DNA of 64,000 nt, from NCBI RefSeq assembly GCF_910592395.1, contig NC_088321.1, positions 14,508,001 to 14,572,000 of the forward strand. The letters are read 5' to 3'. The stretch is from Lineus longissimus. Its lineage: Eukaryota > Nemertea > Pilidiophora > Heteronemertea > Lineidae. Under the pieces are notes generated by a model. It searched no databases. It saw only the letters and a program-made list of their open reading frames with translations, and was not told where the DNA came from. The position numbers and the translations under genes were made by a program. Positions 41,085 to 53,105 of the stretch are shown here, one piece after another. Every line of letters starts with the position of its first letter. Position 1 is the stretch's first letter.

Positions 41085-41345
41085 TCCGTCATCTTTGTGT
41101 TGAAATTGCTATAGCAACTTGTGTTGTCCCTAGCAACCATGTAATTTTGTTGAAAAAGGTTTCCAAGCTTGTATCTCAACAGGAATGATTCAAGAACTTG
41201 TGTTGTCCCTAGCAACCATGTAATTTTGTTGAAAAAGGTTTCCAAGCTTGTATCTTAACAGGAATGATTCAAGAACTTGTGTTGTCCCTAGCAACCATGT
41301 AATTTTGTTGAAAAAGGTTTCCAAGCTTGTATCTCAACAGGAATG
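41085..41345. repeat. About 92-bp tandem repeat, three copies
   Basis: Three nearly identical copies of a unit with GTGTTGTCCCTAGCAACCAT, GTTGAAAAAGGTTTCCAAGC and ACAGGAATGATTCAAGAACT, just after the dymeclin 3' end. Confidence 0.88.
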
Positions 41346-42172
41346 ATTCAAGTCCAAATTTAAACTTAAACTCTGATTAATTTTGAAAGCTTGGAAAGGT
41401 ACCCCTCTGGTTATAGTTTCCTTAGAGAAAAGTCTTGGAGAAAAGTCTTTCGGTAAAGGAATATGTTTGAAAGAATGATTAGTTTTATCACTTCTACAGC
41501 TGATAGGTCACAATTGCATCAAAAACAGTCGCAATATTTTATCAACTGCCTCCATTACCTGAAGTGTTTGGGGGCGCAACTTAAGACTGGGTAATGTTCG
41601 CGAAGCCAAAAGTTCCCAACAGTGATTCCGGTCCCAAATGGTTGGTTTCTATGCAATGTGACATCTGTAATCAGGACACCTCTCGAATGGGGACAACATT
41701 GTCCGTCCCAGGAAGTTCCAAAAAAGAGTGGTTTCGCTCCATATGGGACACCATCATCCTTAGGTCCTGTCACCACGAACTTGTCCTTATCACCTGAAAA
41801 ATTCTGAAATTAACTCTGAAATTCTTGCGACGTGAACTCGCAGGCACGAGAAAATATGAGCTATGTAGCCCCCCCCCTCCCCCTTTAATTGACAAAAGAC
41901 CACCTTTCCAACAACACTCATGAAATGATAGTACAAAGTAGTCTGTGTGTGTTGTCAGTAAGGGTGTGTTTGTCCGTTGATTTGGGGGGGGGCTGTTGAG
42001 ATCTTATCATCACATGCCTGGGCTTTCATTGTAGAATCTGGAAAATCTGCCACATGGTGCCATACAAAAGTAATTAGCAGACTAGAAAAGTGTAATTCTA
42101 ATTTTGGAAATGCATTTTACAATCAAGTCACACATTTGGCCTCAATAGAACTTAAGACATTCTCCAATTTAA

Positions 42173-42502
42173 AGTGATACTATGATGTGATTTACAACTT
42201 TGCGGAAATACGTCCGTTTTTAATTGTTGATCACAAATGTTAAGCTCAAATTTTCCATTTTTGATTAGATTTATTATAAAATCGCTGAATGTAAACCACC
42301 GCGACCGCGAAAATGTTCATATTGTGACGTCATCAACGAAAACGGCATCGAAGCGAGCCATCCGGGCGGGATTAAACCATCAATTTCTAGAAAATGTGCA
42401 TTTCGATTCGAAAACCTTACCAATTTATGAGAAAGTGACGTAGTCATTTGTCAAAAACAGCTAAAACAATATGTGGTGAAATTTGACACGAGTTACCCTT
42501 TA
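42173..42502. repeat. 330-bp dispersed repeat, copy 2
   Basis: Same orientation as 34281-34612, with only scattered base changes, so the copies are young or being homogenised. The low divergence over the full length is consistent with a mobile element. Confidence 0.85.
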
Positions 42503-42814
42503 AAATGTAATTCTCACAATCAATTTTTTTATGGTTCTTCCTTCCTTGTGATATTTTTTTATGTTGTGATCAGAGCTGTACAAATTTAATGCATATTTAT
42601 GTTAAATATCAATCTATTTCTTGTCCATGTTTTGCCGGGCATTTTGCCTGGGTGACATTGTCTGTATGTTTGTGTATTAAGGGGTGGGAGTATGAGCCTA
42701 TGTTTCTTATAGGCCACAGTAGAGTTGCCAGAACCACTCTCATACCTGAATACCTTCTCTAAAGAATTGTGCTGATTCTTCCTTTTTCTTCTCCTCATTC
42801 TCAAACTTATTCGG

Positions 42815-43485
42815 ACAGTCCTGTTCTGGTGAAGAATGCTGTCATCTGTCTCAGTTACAGGCCAGTTCTGGTGAAGAATGCTGTCATCTGTCTCAGTTAC
42901 AGGCCAGTTCTGATGAAGAATGCTGTCATCTGTCTCAGTTACAGGCCAGTTCTGGTAAAGAATGCTGTCATCTGTCTCAGTTACAGGCCAGTTCTGGTGA
43001 CAAATGCTGTCATCTGTCTCAGTTACAGGCCAGTTCTGGTGATGAATGCTGTCATCTGTCTCAGTTACAGTTCTGGTAAAGAATGCTGTCATCTGTCTCA
43101 GTTACAGGCCAGTTCTGGTGATGAATGCTGTCATCTGTCTCAGTTACAGGCCAGTTCTGGTGATGAATGATGTCATCTGTCTCAGTTACAGGCCAGTTCT
43201 GGTGATGAATGCTGTCATCTGTCTCAGTTACAGGTCAGTTCTGGTAAAGAATGCTGTCATCTGTCTCAGTTACAGGCCAGTTCTGGTGATGAATGCTGTC
43301 ATCTGTCTCAGTTACAGGCCAGTTCTGGTGATGAATGATGTCATCTGTCTCAGTTACAGGCCAGTTCTGGTGAAGAATGCTGTCATCTGTCTCAGTTACA
43401 GGCCAGTTCTGATGAAGAATGCTGTCATCTGTCTCAGTTACAGGTCAGTTCTGGTGACGAATGCTGTCATCTGTCTCAGTTCCTC
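42815..43485. repeat. 42-bp minisatellite
   Basis: About 16 copies of a 42-bp unit (GTTCTGGTGATGAATGCTGT, CATCTGTCTCAGTTACAGGC). As 42 is a multiple of three and the unit lacks stops, long repetitive frames appear on both strands. No splice context or family supports coding. Confidence 0.92.
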
Positions 43486-46400
43486 CTGGTCACTGTAACT
43501 GGGCCTTGATGCAGGTTCAGGATGGCCAGAACTTGTCCTTAGATAAGGTAGGTTCTGAGAATTTTGTCAGGATATGGTCAACAGTCAATTTGGTGTTACT
43601 ATCGTTGCCCAAACCCTCACATTAAACTGCTGTGCAGTGCGAGGGGTCTGGCCATGGTCAAATATATTTTGGTTGACCATTCAAACTACAGATGGCAGCA
43701 CTGTGCCTATGCATTTCCTTCTGAAGCAGGGTTTTGAAGCCCTTGCCTGCCTGGCCCTTTTAAATTTTAACAAACACTTTACTAGATGACTTAGCGGCAC
43801 TGGGGATAGGTCAAACTAACATACTAAAAGCAATATTAGATTCATAATATTTATAATATAAAATTGATTTAACTCAACATATCACAATTACTTATTGCAT
43901 TGGTTGTGAAATGGAGAATCGTTAGGATTCATATTTCTGTGAGAAAACGGCATAGGATTTGAAAATATTGACTCTTCTGTAAAACAGTGCCCAAGCGATT
44001 GACCGTACTGTAAAGGGAAATGGATTTCCGGTATCAAAAGGTTGGCCCAGTATTTTATGACTGGTGAAATTTAGTGGCAAAAGGAGTGCATCACGCCCTT
44101 CTGAAATATTTATTTGAGGAAAGAATTTTGCCATATCTGTTAATTATTCGAGCGGGAACCGTCCGTGTAGGACCTGAATCAGTATATTCAGAGAACGGGT
44201 GAAAAATTTAGAACATGAAAGGCAGGCTTTATTTTATTTTATTAGTTGCACTCGCTTGTCAAATATTTCTTGGGACACCTTGTCGTGATCATAATTTTTT
44301 TTTCGTGAGGTTGTAAATTCTCTACAGGCCATCTCGTGCACACTGTTCAAACTTGTACATAGTCTCTCTCATCTGTATATATATGCATATTCAAGGTAAT
44401 AAGTCACATAAAATGAATTTTATTCGTTTTCTTCCTGTATTCTTACCCAAGAAATGATGGCATTGAACCACCCAGCCTGCCACTGAAACAGAATATCTCT
44501 CACAAAAAATTAAACGAAGACCTTCTTATACAAAATGCCGAATTTATTTTAAACAAAAACAATAATTTATACCTGCGTGTGATAACACCAGAAGGTGAAC
44601 GCATGGAATATCTGGAGAGGAAAATATTCAAATTTCCAGCAGCCGCAAAATGTTGTGCTATGGACGATTACTAAACTAACATTTAACAAAATCACATCAT
44701 TGATGAGAAGATTTTTTACGAAGTATTGGTTTGCTTTCAAAAGTAGTTGTATTTGGCAATGGTTTATGCGAAATACTTCAACTAAGATAGGTACGGTTGC
44801 AGAAAATTCAAATACCAGAGACCCTTTGAGGGACTTAACAAGAAAACTTAATAAATCGTCAAAAATTACAAAAGCTATATGGCACTGATTGAGAAGGAAT
44901 ATACATGTTGATTTTTTTAGAGTACATGTGCCACTCTTTTTTCAATTTTGTTCCGTTTTGAATAATACAGATTTTTTTGACACATCCCGTCAAAAAGGAT
45001 CACTTCCCTCACCGTTTGTTAAGGGTTTTATTGGTAAGAAATGTCTGAGAATAAATTACTATTACAATGATATATGACTTATATTGAAAATAAATTAGAC
45101 ATGTATGCTAAGTAATTACTAGCAAACTACAGGTATGCGGCACAAATGAACTGTGGAAAGAATTTTGACAAGTTTCCACAAGTTTTTTCCCAAAGAATGT
45201 CACCGATTTTTAAATAATTTCCAATTGTTACATAATCTGCTTGAAATTGCAAAACTAAATCTCCAGGACTATGTATTTTTTATCTTGATCGGTTAATTTA
45301 ATTACAACACAGATCCTGATTTTTAATTTCCACGCAGTTTCAAAAAAATCGTGGTTACTGAAGAAAAAAACTATTTTTAATTACAACACAGACCTTGATC
45401 TGTTAAATACCAGTTTTCAAAAAAAAAAAAATTAAGAAGAAAAACAAATTAAAAGATTCATCAGATTTTTCAATATTTCAATCAATTGTAAAGTTTATAA
45501 TCATAAATGATTGGTTACTGGCTAAAACCAAGAATTCTTGCTAATACCAAGAAATGACAAAGAAAAGTCTTTATTAAAGTTCTTGCTAATTCTTATTAGG
45601 AACTACATGTAGTTATAGTACCAATCTATAAATTGGATAACTTCTACAGATGAGATCAATTGTGAATCTTGCATGGCAGTTCCGAATACTTGTCCCAATG
45701 ACTACTGGCAACGTCGAGCAAGACGGTGATGTCAAGGACATGGACTAACGTCCCAAATGACATCACAGCATAGCCTCATGCACCGCATGGGTCCTCTGAC
45801 AAAGCGGTTGGAGAGAGTTTTACCGCTAGCTGTTAGCGACTGAGTACACCACCTAGTGATAAAAACCAACATTTGTTATAAATTTATATGTAAAAGTCGA
45901 CAAATCGTTTTGTTTGATAAATTTGAAATAAGTGGATTTTACGGAAATCTGCTTAAAGGGTTCTTTAGGACTGATATGTTGAACAGTTGACTAGTGACAC
46001 CCAAACATGTCAATGTTATTCCAGAAAACGACTTTTTGTTGGTTTATAATTTACTACACAACTAACATTTCAAAGTTCGGCTCATTCTCAGATTTTACAC
46101 TCTCGATGAAGAATAATATGGTTATATTGGTTTCAGATCACTCAATAGGGGGACAAGACAATCGGGGAATCCCACAGCGGCATACATGTATTTCATCTGA
46201 CGTAAAACTACATGTAGTCCCAACGTCACATAATAGTATAGTTGGCGATGTGATGAGCAATTGTCTTGTTACCCCTGGTGAGTAAATGAGAAACCAAATC
46301 GTCGCTTTCTTATGGTGAAATTGTGTCGCATAAAACCATAAAACATTCCGAAGTTGGTCACAGTTCTCTAATTTTTACATTCTTGAGTACAGAATAATGA

Positions 46401-47359
46401 CGCTGAATATTTACAGATGTTTGCCAGTGCTGCCACCATTTGACGATATAGGAAACGTCACTAGGTGGCAGCACATGACCCTGGTTGACAGATGAGAATT
46501 TGGCTTAGGAGGCATCACATAGAGCTTACGTTTTGGCAAAGTCATTTCTTTAAAAAACGTTTTTTACGCAGATTTTTTCGTTAAGTTCTTTGAGACCTTG
46601 TTAGAAACTCACTGTTTTTGTTGTAGCATAAAGGGTTTGTCATCCTCAGAAAAACAAACATTGACTTTTGGTACTTGGTACCCAAGATTTGCGAGGACCT
46701 GCTGATTAGTGCTACATGTAGTGTCTACACAAGTCCCCAGATGGCAGTACTGTTCTCCTCTCCACTCCACTCCACTAAAACTCACTGGAGGCAACTTTCG
46801 TCTTCCAATCCAAGCCCAGATTTGGCTGAGTTGTCCAAACCGAGCAAAAGGATCGATTTCTTGTCTTTTCCATTGATTTCAGGTCCACTGAAACCTTGGC
46901 TGGTCCGAAATTGAGTCGGTCCAACGAAAGAACCGACTCAACACATTAGGTTGAGTTTAGCGAAATTTGAGTAGAGACTCAAGGTCGAAAGATTAGGAAG
47001 TTGACTTGAGGAACTCGACAAAATTGGGCAGGGCCTGGCAGCCTCGCACCTGCTACAGATCCATGGCGCACAATTACAAAAAAATAAAAGTTTGGATTTC
47101 GTTAGTTTTCTTTGGTTTAGTATCGATAGCTTCCGATTTCTTTTCGTAATTTCTCTAATTCTGGGATTTTTTCGTATTTCTGGTTAATCGTAATGAGTTT
47201 TGATGGCTTTTCAGGGTGGCTCCTTTCCCATGGTGGGATGTCGTTCCTCTTGTTGATGCTGAAAGATGAATTTGAACTTAAAAGGACTGGGCTTTTTTTC
47301 GAATATTTTTGTGAAAATATATCATTTTACCCTAAAATTGGAATAAAATCTTGACACAA

Positions 47360-47525
47360 ATGGTACCATCAGAAAGTGCTCATCAAAAGCTTTCCAATGA
47401 ATGGTCATGTCAATAGGTTTGTGAATGGTACCATCAGAAAGTGCTCATCGAGAGCTTTCCAATGAATGGTCATGTCAATAGCTTTCGAAATGGTACCATC
47501 AGAAAGTGCTCATCGAGAGCTTTCC
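47360..47525. repeat. About 60-bp tandem repeat, three copies
   Basis: Units with GGTACCATCAGAAAGTGCTC, GAGAGCTTTCCAATGAATGG and TCATGTCAATAG. They are related, in reverse orientation, to the array at 29800-30320. Confidence 0.85.
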
Positions 47526-47579
47526 AGTAAGAGATGGCTAGGCAAACAGCAAATCTTTGGTAGCTTTTTTTATACTTAC

Positions 47580-49825
47580 ACAACATCATTCTTACACACA
47601 GCAGCGTACACGCTAAAGGATGCAACTCCCACGCAGGCCGTACCAATGATTACCCCAAGGGGTACCAACTGGAAAATAAACAGGAAAACTTGTTCAAGAT
47701 GCGGAAGTTAAGCTTAGATATATGTAAACATTCGATTCATTGATTTATGATACAGAAATCGACTAAAAACCTGAAAAATAAGAGTGCGAATAGGGAACTT
47801 TTGTAATTGTACCACAAAACAGTACCAAATGTTAGGAAGTTGGACCCCCGAAATAGTTTAAAATTCACCATCCTGCCTATAGTCCCCCTCCTATCTTTGC
47901 CCAAGGTTCACCTTCCCAAGATGTGTCCCCCTTTCCTCACAGACATGGGCCACCCTAGACGCTGGTAACTACTTATGACTCATACTGGCTACTGCTGCCA
48001 AACAAACTTTTTTCCTGTGCCAGCCTACTCCCTGATTTACGAGTGGAGCATGGACCAATTAATGGGCAATAAACCAGGAAGCATGAGCCATACTGTGAAG
48101 CAGAAACTCAATACAGTGGAACCTCCTTTAGCGGACACCTGTCTATTAAGGACAACCTCTCTATTAAGGACACAAGTTATGGTCCCAAATTGGTTGTTTT
48201 CATTCGATTTGACCTCTCTAATCAGGACACCTCTCTATTAACATTTGTCAGTCCTGAGGGTGTCCTTAATAGAGAGGTTCTATTGCACATAGTTGCCAAG
48301 CCCATTTCATCTGCTTTCACATTGGTAACATTTTTCTTTCCATTAGAAGGTAGGTTTATCTTGCTTGTGGAGGACCTCAATGATCTTGTATCTCACGGTC
48401 TTATATACTCCCTTTTAAGGTAGGGTATAACTGGATAAGATGCAAAAACCTTGGTGGTGAAGATGGACCTCAGCAGGTCATCGGCAAAAAGAAAATTGGG
48501 CTGACTGACCAGCTCTTCTTTACTTTGTGACCCAATCCTAATTACTATGCTGAAGCTCACATGCCCTTGTGCAGTTATCAAAAAAATATGCATAGGCCCT
48601 ACTTTCTTTTAACTCAAGGCGAGTCGACCCCCTTTTATAATTTTTTAGGCCAAAGGTGGCCATAAAAACCAGATATAAATAGAATATTCAGATCACGTGA
48701 AATTCCAGGCAGCCTTGAGATAATTTATTACTTTCCTGATAAATATGGCAATAACTTGGCACCACCGATTAGTCAGATATAGGACAAGGAGGCTCAGAAA
48801 TGTGTCCTTAATATTCTTCAGCAGATTGGTGGGTAACCTCTTTATTGACCTGGGTTTATGTCCCAGGTAACTACCAGGATACTGCCATACTGGACATGCA
48901 AGGACTTTTTTACTCCTTGCTTTTACTATGGAAGAAGCTTTTACTATTGGTTTTTACTTAAGAGCAAGCTTTTACTCTTGGCATTTACTTAAAGGACGCA
49001 TTTATATACTATTCGCTCTTACTCTTGACTTTTACTTTAGAGTAAGCTTTTACTAAGAAGGTTGCCCCCACCACCATCCCCCTACCCACCCATTACTCTT
49101 GACGTGGCCCACCTCCGCGCCCACAGACAGCTGTCACATGGCAGTAAAGTGTCACATCGAGCCAATTTTGTTCCAGACTTTGAAGTGCTCTGAACCAGTC
49201 TGAACCTTTCCAGTGTTACGAGTGTACTGTAAGCAGATGGAAACATGCATGGAGCATGTATTGTCTCCGGCAGTGTTAGGCCTGTGGCAAAACTGGGGTT
49301 GATTGCTAAGAATCTCTGTGATTAATGTTTGGGCATGGGGTCTGAGACTGTCAACAAGTACACTTTTGGAGTTACTCTTTTTGACCAACAATAATAAAAA
49401 TGATAGACCTTGACTGGTGGATTTGGCAGAGGATGATAGGTGGAGTACACCATGACATTGGATCTTGGAAGAGACAAGTAAGAATGCATCAAAACTAAGA
49501 AAATAAGACAAATAAGGCAGGGGGTAGCGTGGCTGGGGGGGGGGCAAAATGACCATTTGTCACCAAAATCACGGTCAATATATTAGATTTAGTAATTTTT
49601 GGCGAATAATGGGGCACGCTAACTATGCCCCCCCCCCCCCCGGCCCTAAGAGCTGGGGGGGGGGGGGGGGGGGGAGGGCTTAAACTGTAAAGAAAACATG
49701 AGGCTTACCTCCCAGTATTTTCTGAATGCTTTCAGGCCGAATCCGAAAGTCTTCATCTTGGCTATTTGATTTCCTACTGAGTCAACCCTGTTCGTCATCG
49801 TGTTAGTTTGGTTTTATATGTCCGT
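47580..49825 (-). CDS. NMES1/NDUFA4-family small membrane protein (partial)
   Basis: Two minus-strand exons. Exon 49825-49709 starts with 27 bases of 5' UTR; the ATG is at 49798. Exon 47668-47580 follows. They join in frame (GT-AG) to 30 residues ending KAFRKYWE, then LVPLGVIIGTACVGVASFSV and YAAVCKNDVV. This is the single helix pattern of the NDUFA4/NMES1 (C15orf48-like, B12D) family of mitochondrial respiratory-chain-associated proteins: E-L-I/V-P-L-x-V-x-x-G, then -VY-, then DV. The remaining exon, which should encode a xDRxxNPEPW-like segment, was not found in the lower coordinates. Met15 (MKTFGF) is an alternative start. Confidence 0.62.
48116..48286. mobile_element. MITE (CCTCTCT...GGACACC family), well-preserved copy
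   Basis: Starts TGGAACCTCCTTTAGCGGAC and ends GTCCTTAATAGAGAGGTTCT, giving the inverted ends of the family. It lies inside the NMES1-like gene intron. Confidence 0.78.
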
Positions 49826-52800
49826 CTGAAATGAGAAAGGGAAAAATGGTCAATAATGGGAGGGAAACACACAAAAAGGATAATACCTTTTAGCCCCTAT
49901 CCTGTTTCATCACTTCCCCTCAACTGAAACACAGGCCACTGAATCAAGCCAAATCGCCTGTCATTCCTGTGCCACCCGGCAACCCGGGCTGCGGGGATCG
50001 CATCCCATCGAAATCGAAAGTAGGGCCTATGAGTCAAAAATAAGCACAGAATCAAGCAAAAGTCCCTAAGATCATGACTGAAATGTCACCTGAAGACAAT
50101 CCCTTCCAAACGAGACAATAAATCCACCACAAAGGCACAAAACCTACCAAAAATATGTGAATCGTCTGCTTTAACTTGGAGCACGTGTTTCGTGTTCGGC
50201 GCGAAAATCTTATCTGGCGCAAATGTGCCCATCCTACTCTATTTGAGCGTTATTTTGCCCTTGACAAGGACACAGTCTCCACACAGCGTGAGCAAAGCTA
50301 CTCAAAGATCAATACTTGCGCATGCGGAGTTGGCATTTTGGTGTTGTGTTTGGAGCTCAGGGAATTCTTGATCGACATCACGACCAATCAGCGGACGGTA
50401 CTTGGGATTCCCCAAACTGCGTCATGCGAAATGCATTTATTTTAAGTATTTTTAGAACGCCAACGCATTTCTCCTTCAAACATGAATGGAGTTGTTGCTA
50501 TTGCTATATTTGGTAAATGCATCCGCGTGTTTTCTTCTGTTCATTTCGTGAATGAATATTGTACAAGTAATTCAAAGGGCCTATTTTGAGGAGAGCCATG
50601 TAAGAATATTAAATTGTATTTATAATATGCCTTTTGCGGTCAGTTTAGTTATGGCCATTACCTCAAACTGATTCTATGCATGTACAGTAGAACCTCCCTT
50701 AGCGGACACCTCTCTATTAAGGACACCCTCTCTATTAAGGTCACTAGTTTTGGTCCTAAATTGGATTTTTCCATTCAATTTGACCTCTTCATTCAGGACA
50801 CCTCTCTAAGGACAGCACTTGTCAGTTCCCAATGCGGGTGGACACCAGGTTTTGAAGTAGCAATCTTCATCTTATAATGAAAATCACACGATCCTGCAAA
50901 GGACCAGGAAGAATGCATACGACACATAAAGAGTTAAACAAATAGGAAAATAGGAATTTAGGCCACACGAACCAACATCCTAATTAAATATATTCGTCAT
51001 TTTCTTATGAATTCCATACGGGATTCCAGGACATCTAAAATGGGCCGGATAAAAAGTGATCTTGCACATCATGGTCTTGATCTGTTTATACTCCACGCAG
51101 CGAGTATCAATGTGTGATGAGGCGGTCCTATACTGTCAGCTTTGGTGTATCCTGTTCTCACAGAGCTGCTGTTTTGAACGCCCGGATGTCAGTCAACAGT
51201 CAGCTTCCGGCCCTGACAACAACAGCATGTCATCTGCTGCTTCACTTGTCACATGATCAGGTCTCATCCTAATGTCTAGAAGGGGAAGGATTTCCATACC
51301 AGTAAATGGGTACGGATATCCATACGCGCGCCCAACTGATCAAAAACACAGTGTTTGCCTTTGACAAGAAGCACCTGGATGGCTTAAGATACCGGTCTTA
51401 CCATTGTTATTCATTCCTCGGACTTTCTCTCCTGGGGTCTAAAATGCCTTTCACACCGTCGACAAACAACACGACGACAAAGCAACGGAAATAACATCGT
51501 GAAACGGAAGTTGTTTGGTCAGACGTCTTCGGCATATCAAACCAATGTTGCTATGGATACGTGTAAGTGCGGTTGATCTGCTGTCCTTGGTAATTGAGAT
51601 CTAGACCACGCAGTTTGATCCATCTCCATTACCAATCAATTATGTACCGTTGTTTTTTGTTTGCAATAGATCTTAGACCAGACACTGATCCTGATTGAGT
51701 AGATCGACAACCCCATCCAAGGGAGTAAAGTGTGAGCACAGGTACATGAAATTAAGTGCTCCATAACCCCCCCCCCCCCCCTCCCCAATTTACATACACC
51801 CGTTGAAATCGTCAGTCCACAGTGGGACGAGTGAGACTTGGCAACGATGATCACCATTGACGACGCTTGGAGAATGGCTCGATAAAGCAGGTCAGGGAGC
51901 TTTTGATTGGCCAGACAAGGAAGTCACACGACTTGGGAAAACCAGACTTCTTTTTTTCTTCTCTCACTTGTTGCCCAGACATGGCAGATGAACTTTGTCT
52001 TTTTCCCCATGATTATCATCCTGCACTATCATGTCACGCGGGCAATTGAAAGATCTGGAGCGGAGTGATAACACAAATATTTACAAAAGATTGATGTATG
52101 ACTTGTAAATCAGGTGAATTACTCAGAAATAATGTCAAATATCAAACAACGCTTGTACTTCTTGACTCTGGAACAAGTACTGCCCTGGTGAGCAAAGTTG
52201 AAGGACCAGCTAATTTTGACAACAAAATATCAATCACTTATAAATAGACACATGTCAAATACTAGGCTTGCTATCAGTCCTGTAAATAGGCTTATGAGAA
52301 GGACATGTCGGACCCTACATCAGATTAAGGCATGTTCCAATTACTTGAATAAAAAATCTTAGTGTAAAGTTCTTGTTTGTTCCTCCGAAGAGAGAGACCC
52401 ATGAATTTCATAGGAGGAACTAAAGAAAAAGCCATCACTCTGTCATTCAGCGTTTCCAATAAAACATGAGGGAAACGCTCTAGACGAAATCATCCGAAGT
52501 GTTATACAACGGTGTAGAACTAGAAATGTCCCCCTGGAAAAAGTGTCCGACCCTATTGTATTCCGACGGATTTATAAAGCTCGCTGCGCTTTTTTGACTC
52601 CCGGGGCAGTCCATTTCGTCGTCTTCATACTGTCTCGAGGGACGAGGCTGGTCCAGAGTGCGACTAGACTGGGTAGAAGCATTGTTGAACCTTCCACCCA
52701 GCAGACGGCTGCGCATGCCACTTGACAACAGAACTGCCCCGTTTCCTTCGCGGCAATGGCAATAGGTAATAGCAGGCGACCACAAAATAGTCATGTTTTC

Positions 52801-53059
52801 CTTCACGGCGGATGTACCGCCAAGGACAGCTTCGGGCTGCGGAACTATATGACCATGACAACATCAGTCCCCAGCTAATTCCGGTCACGAAATGTTGTTT
52901 GGACAGTCATTAGTATGAGTCATTAGGTCCATTTGACAAGAGGTGCGGTTCTTTCGTTCGGCAACGCGAAAACGGGCGTCTTATATGAGCTATTAAAGCG
53001 ATAACTGACACAGAATCACAGTGGAAAGAAGCCAAGAGCAACTATACGCGTGTTACCCT

Positions 53060-53105
53060 GCTGGAAACCGGAAGTGCGAAAAATTAACATGGCGGCCTTT
53101 AAAGC
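53060..53105 (+). promoter_or_regulatory. Possible ETS/YY1-type core promoter
   Basis: ACCGGAAGTG (ETS-like, about 53067-53076) is followed 16 bases later by AACATGGCGGCC (YY1-like, about 53086-53097). This pairing is typical of TATA-less housekeeping promoters in animals. No downstream exon was identified; the ATG inside it opens only a 13-codon frame. It may be chance. Confidence 0.3.

Larger units (their letters stand above)
40839..47579. other. Region between DYM and the NMES1-like exons
   Basis: About 6.7 kb with no plus-strand gene seen. The last exon or exons of the minus-strand NMES1-like gene should lie here but were not recognised. Repeats: a 92-bp triplicate (41085-41345), a 330-bp repeat (42173-42502) and a 42-bp minisatellite (42815-43485). 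The 44400-45600 part is AT-rich and holds nothing recognisable. Confidence 0.5.

Noticed and set aside
42586-43498. Repetitive frames of 133-168 aa on both strands
   Set aside because: A 42-bp stop-free minisatellite explains them; no splice or family evidence supports coding.
50176-50445. 89-aa plus-strand frame starting MEHVFRVRR
   Set aside because: No recognisable domain and no splice partners; composition like non-coding DNA.
52480-52806. 108-aa minus-strand frame
   Set aside because: It has a somewhat protein-like composition, but a related segment near 54040-54200 is not open in the same way, and no family was recognised.
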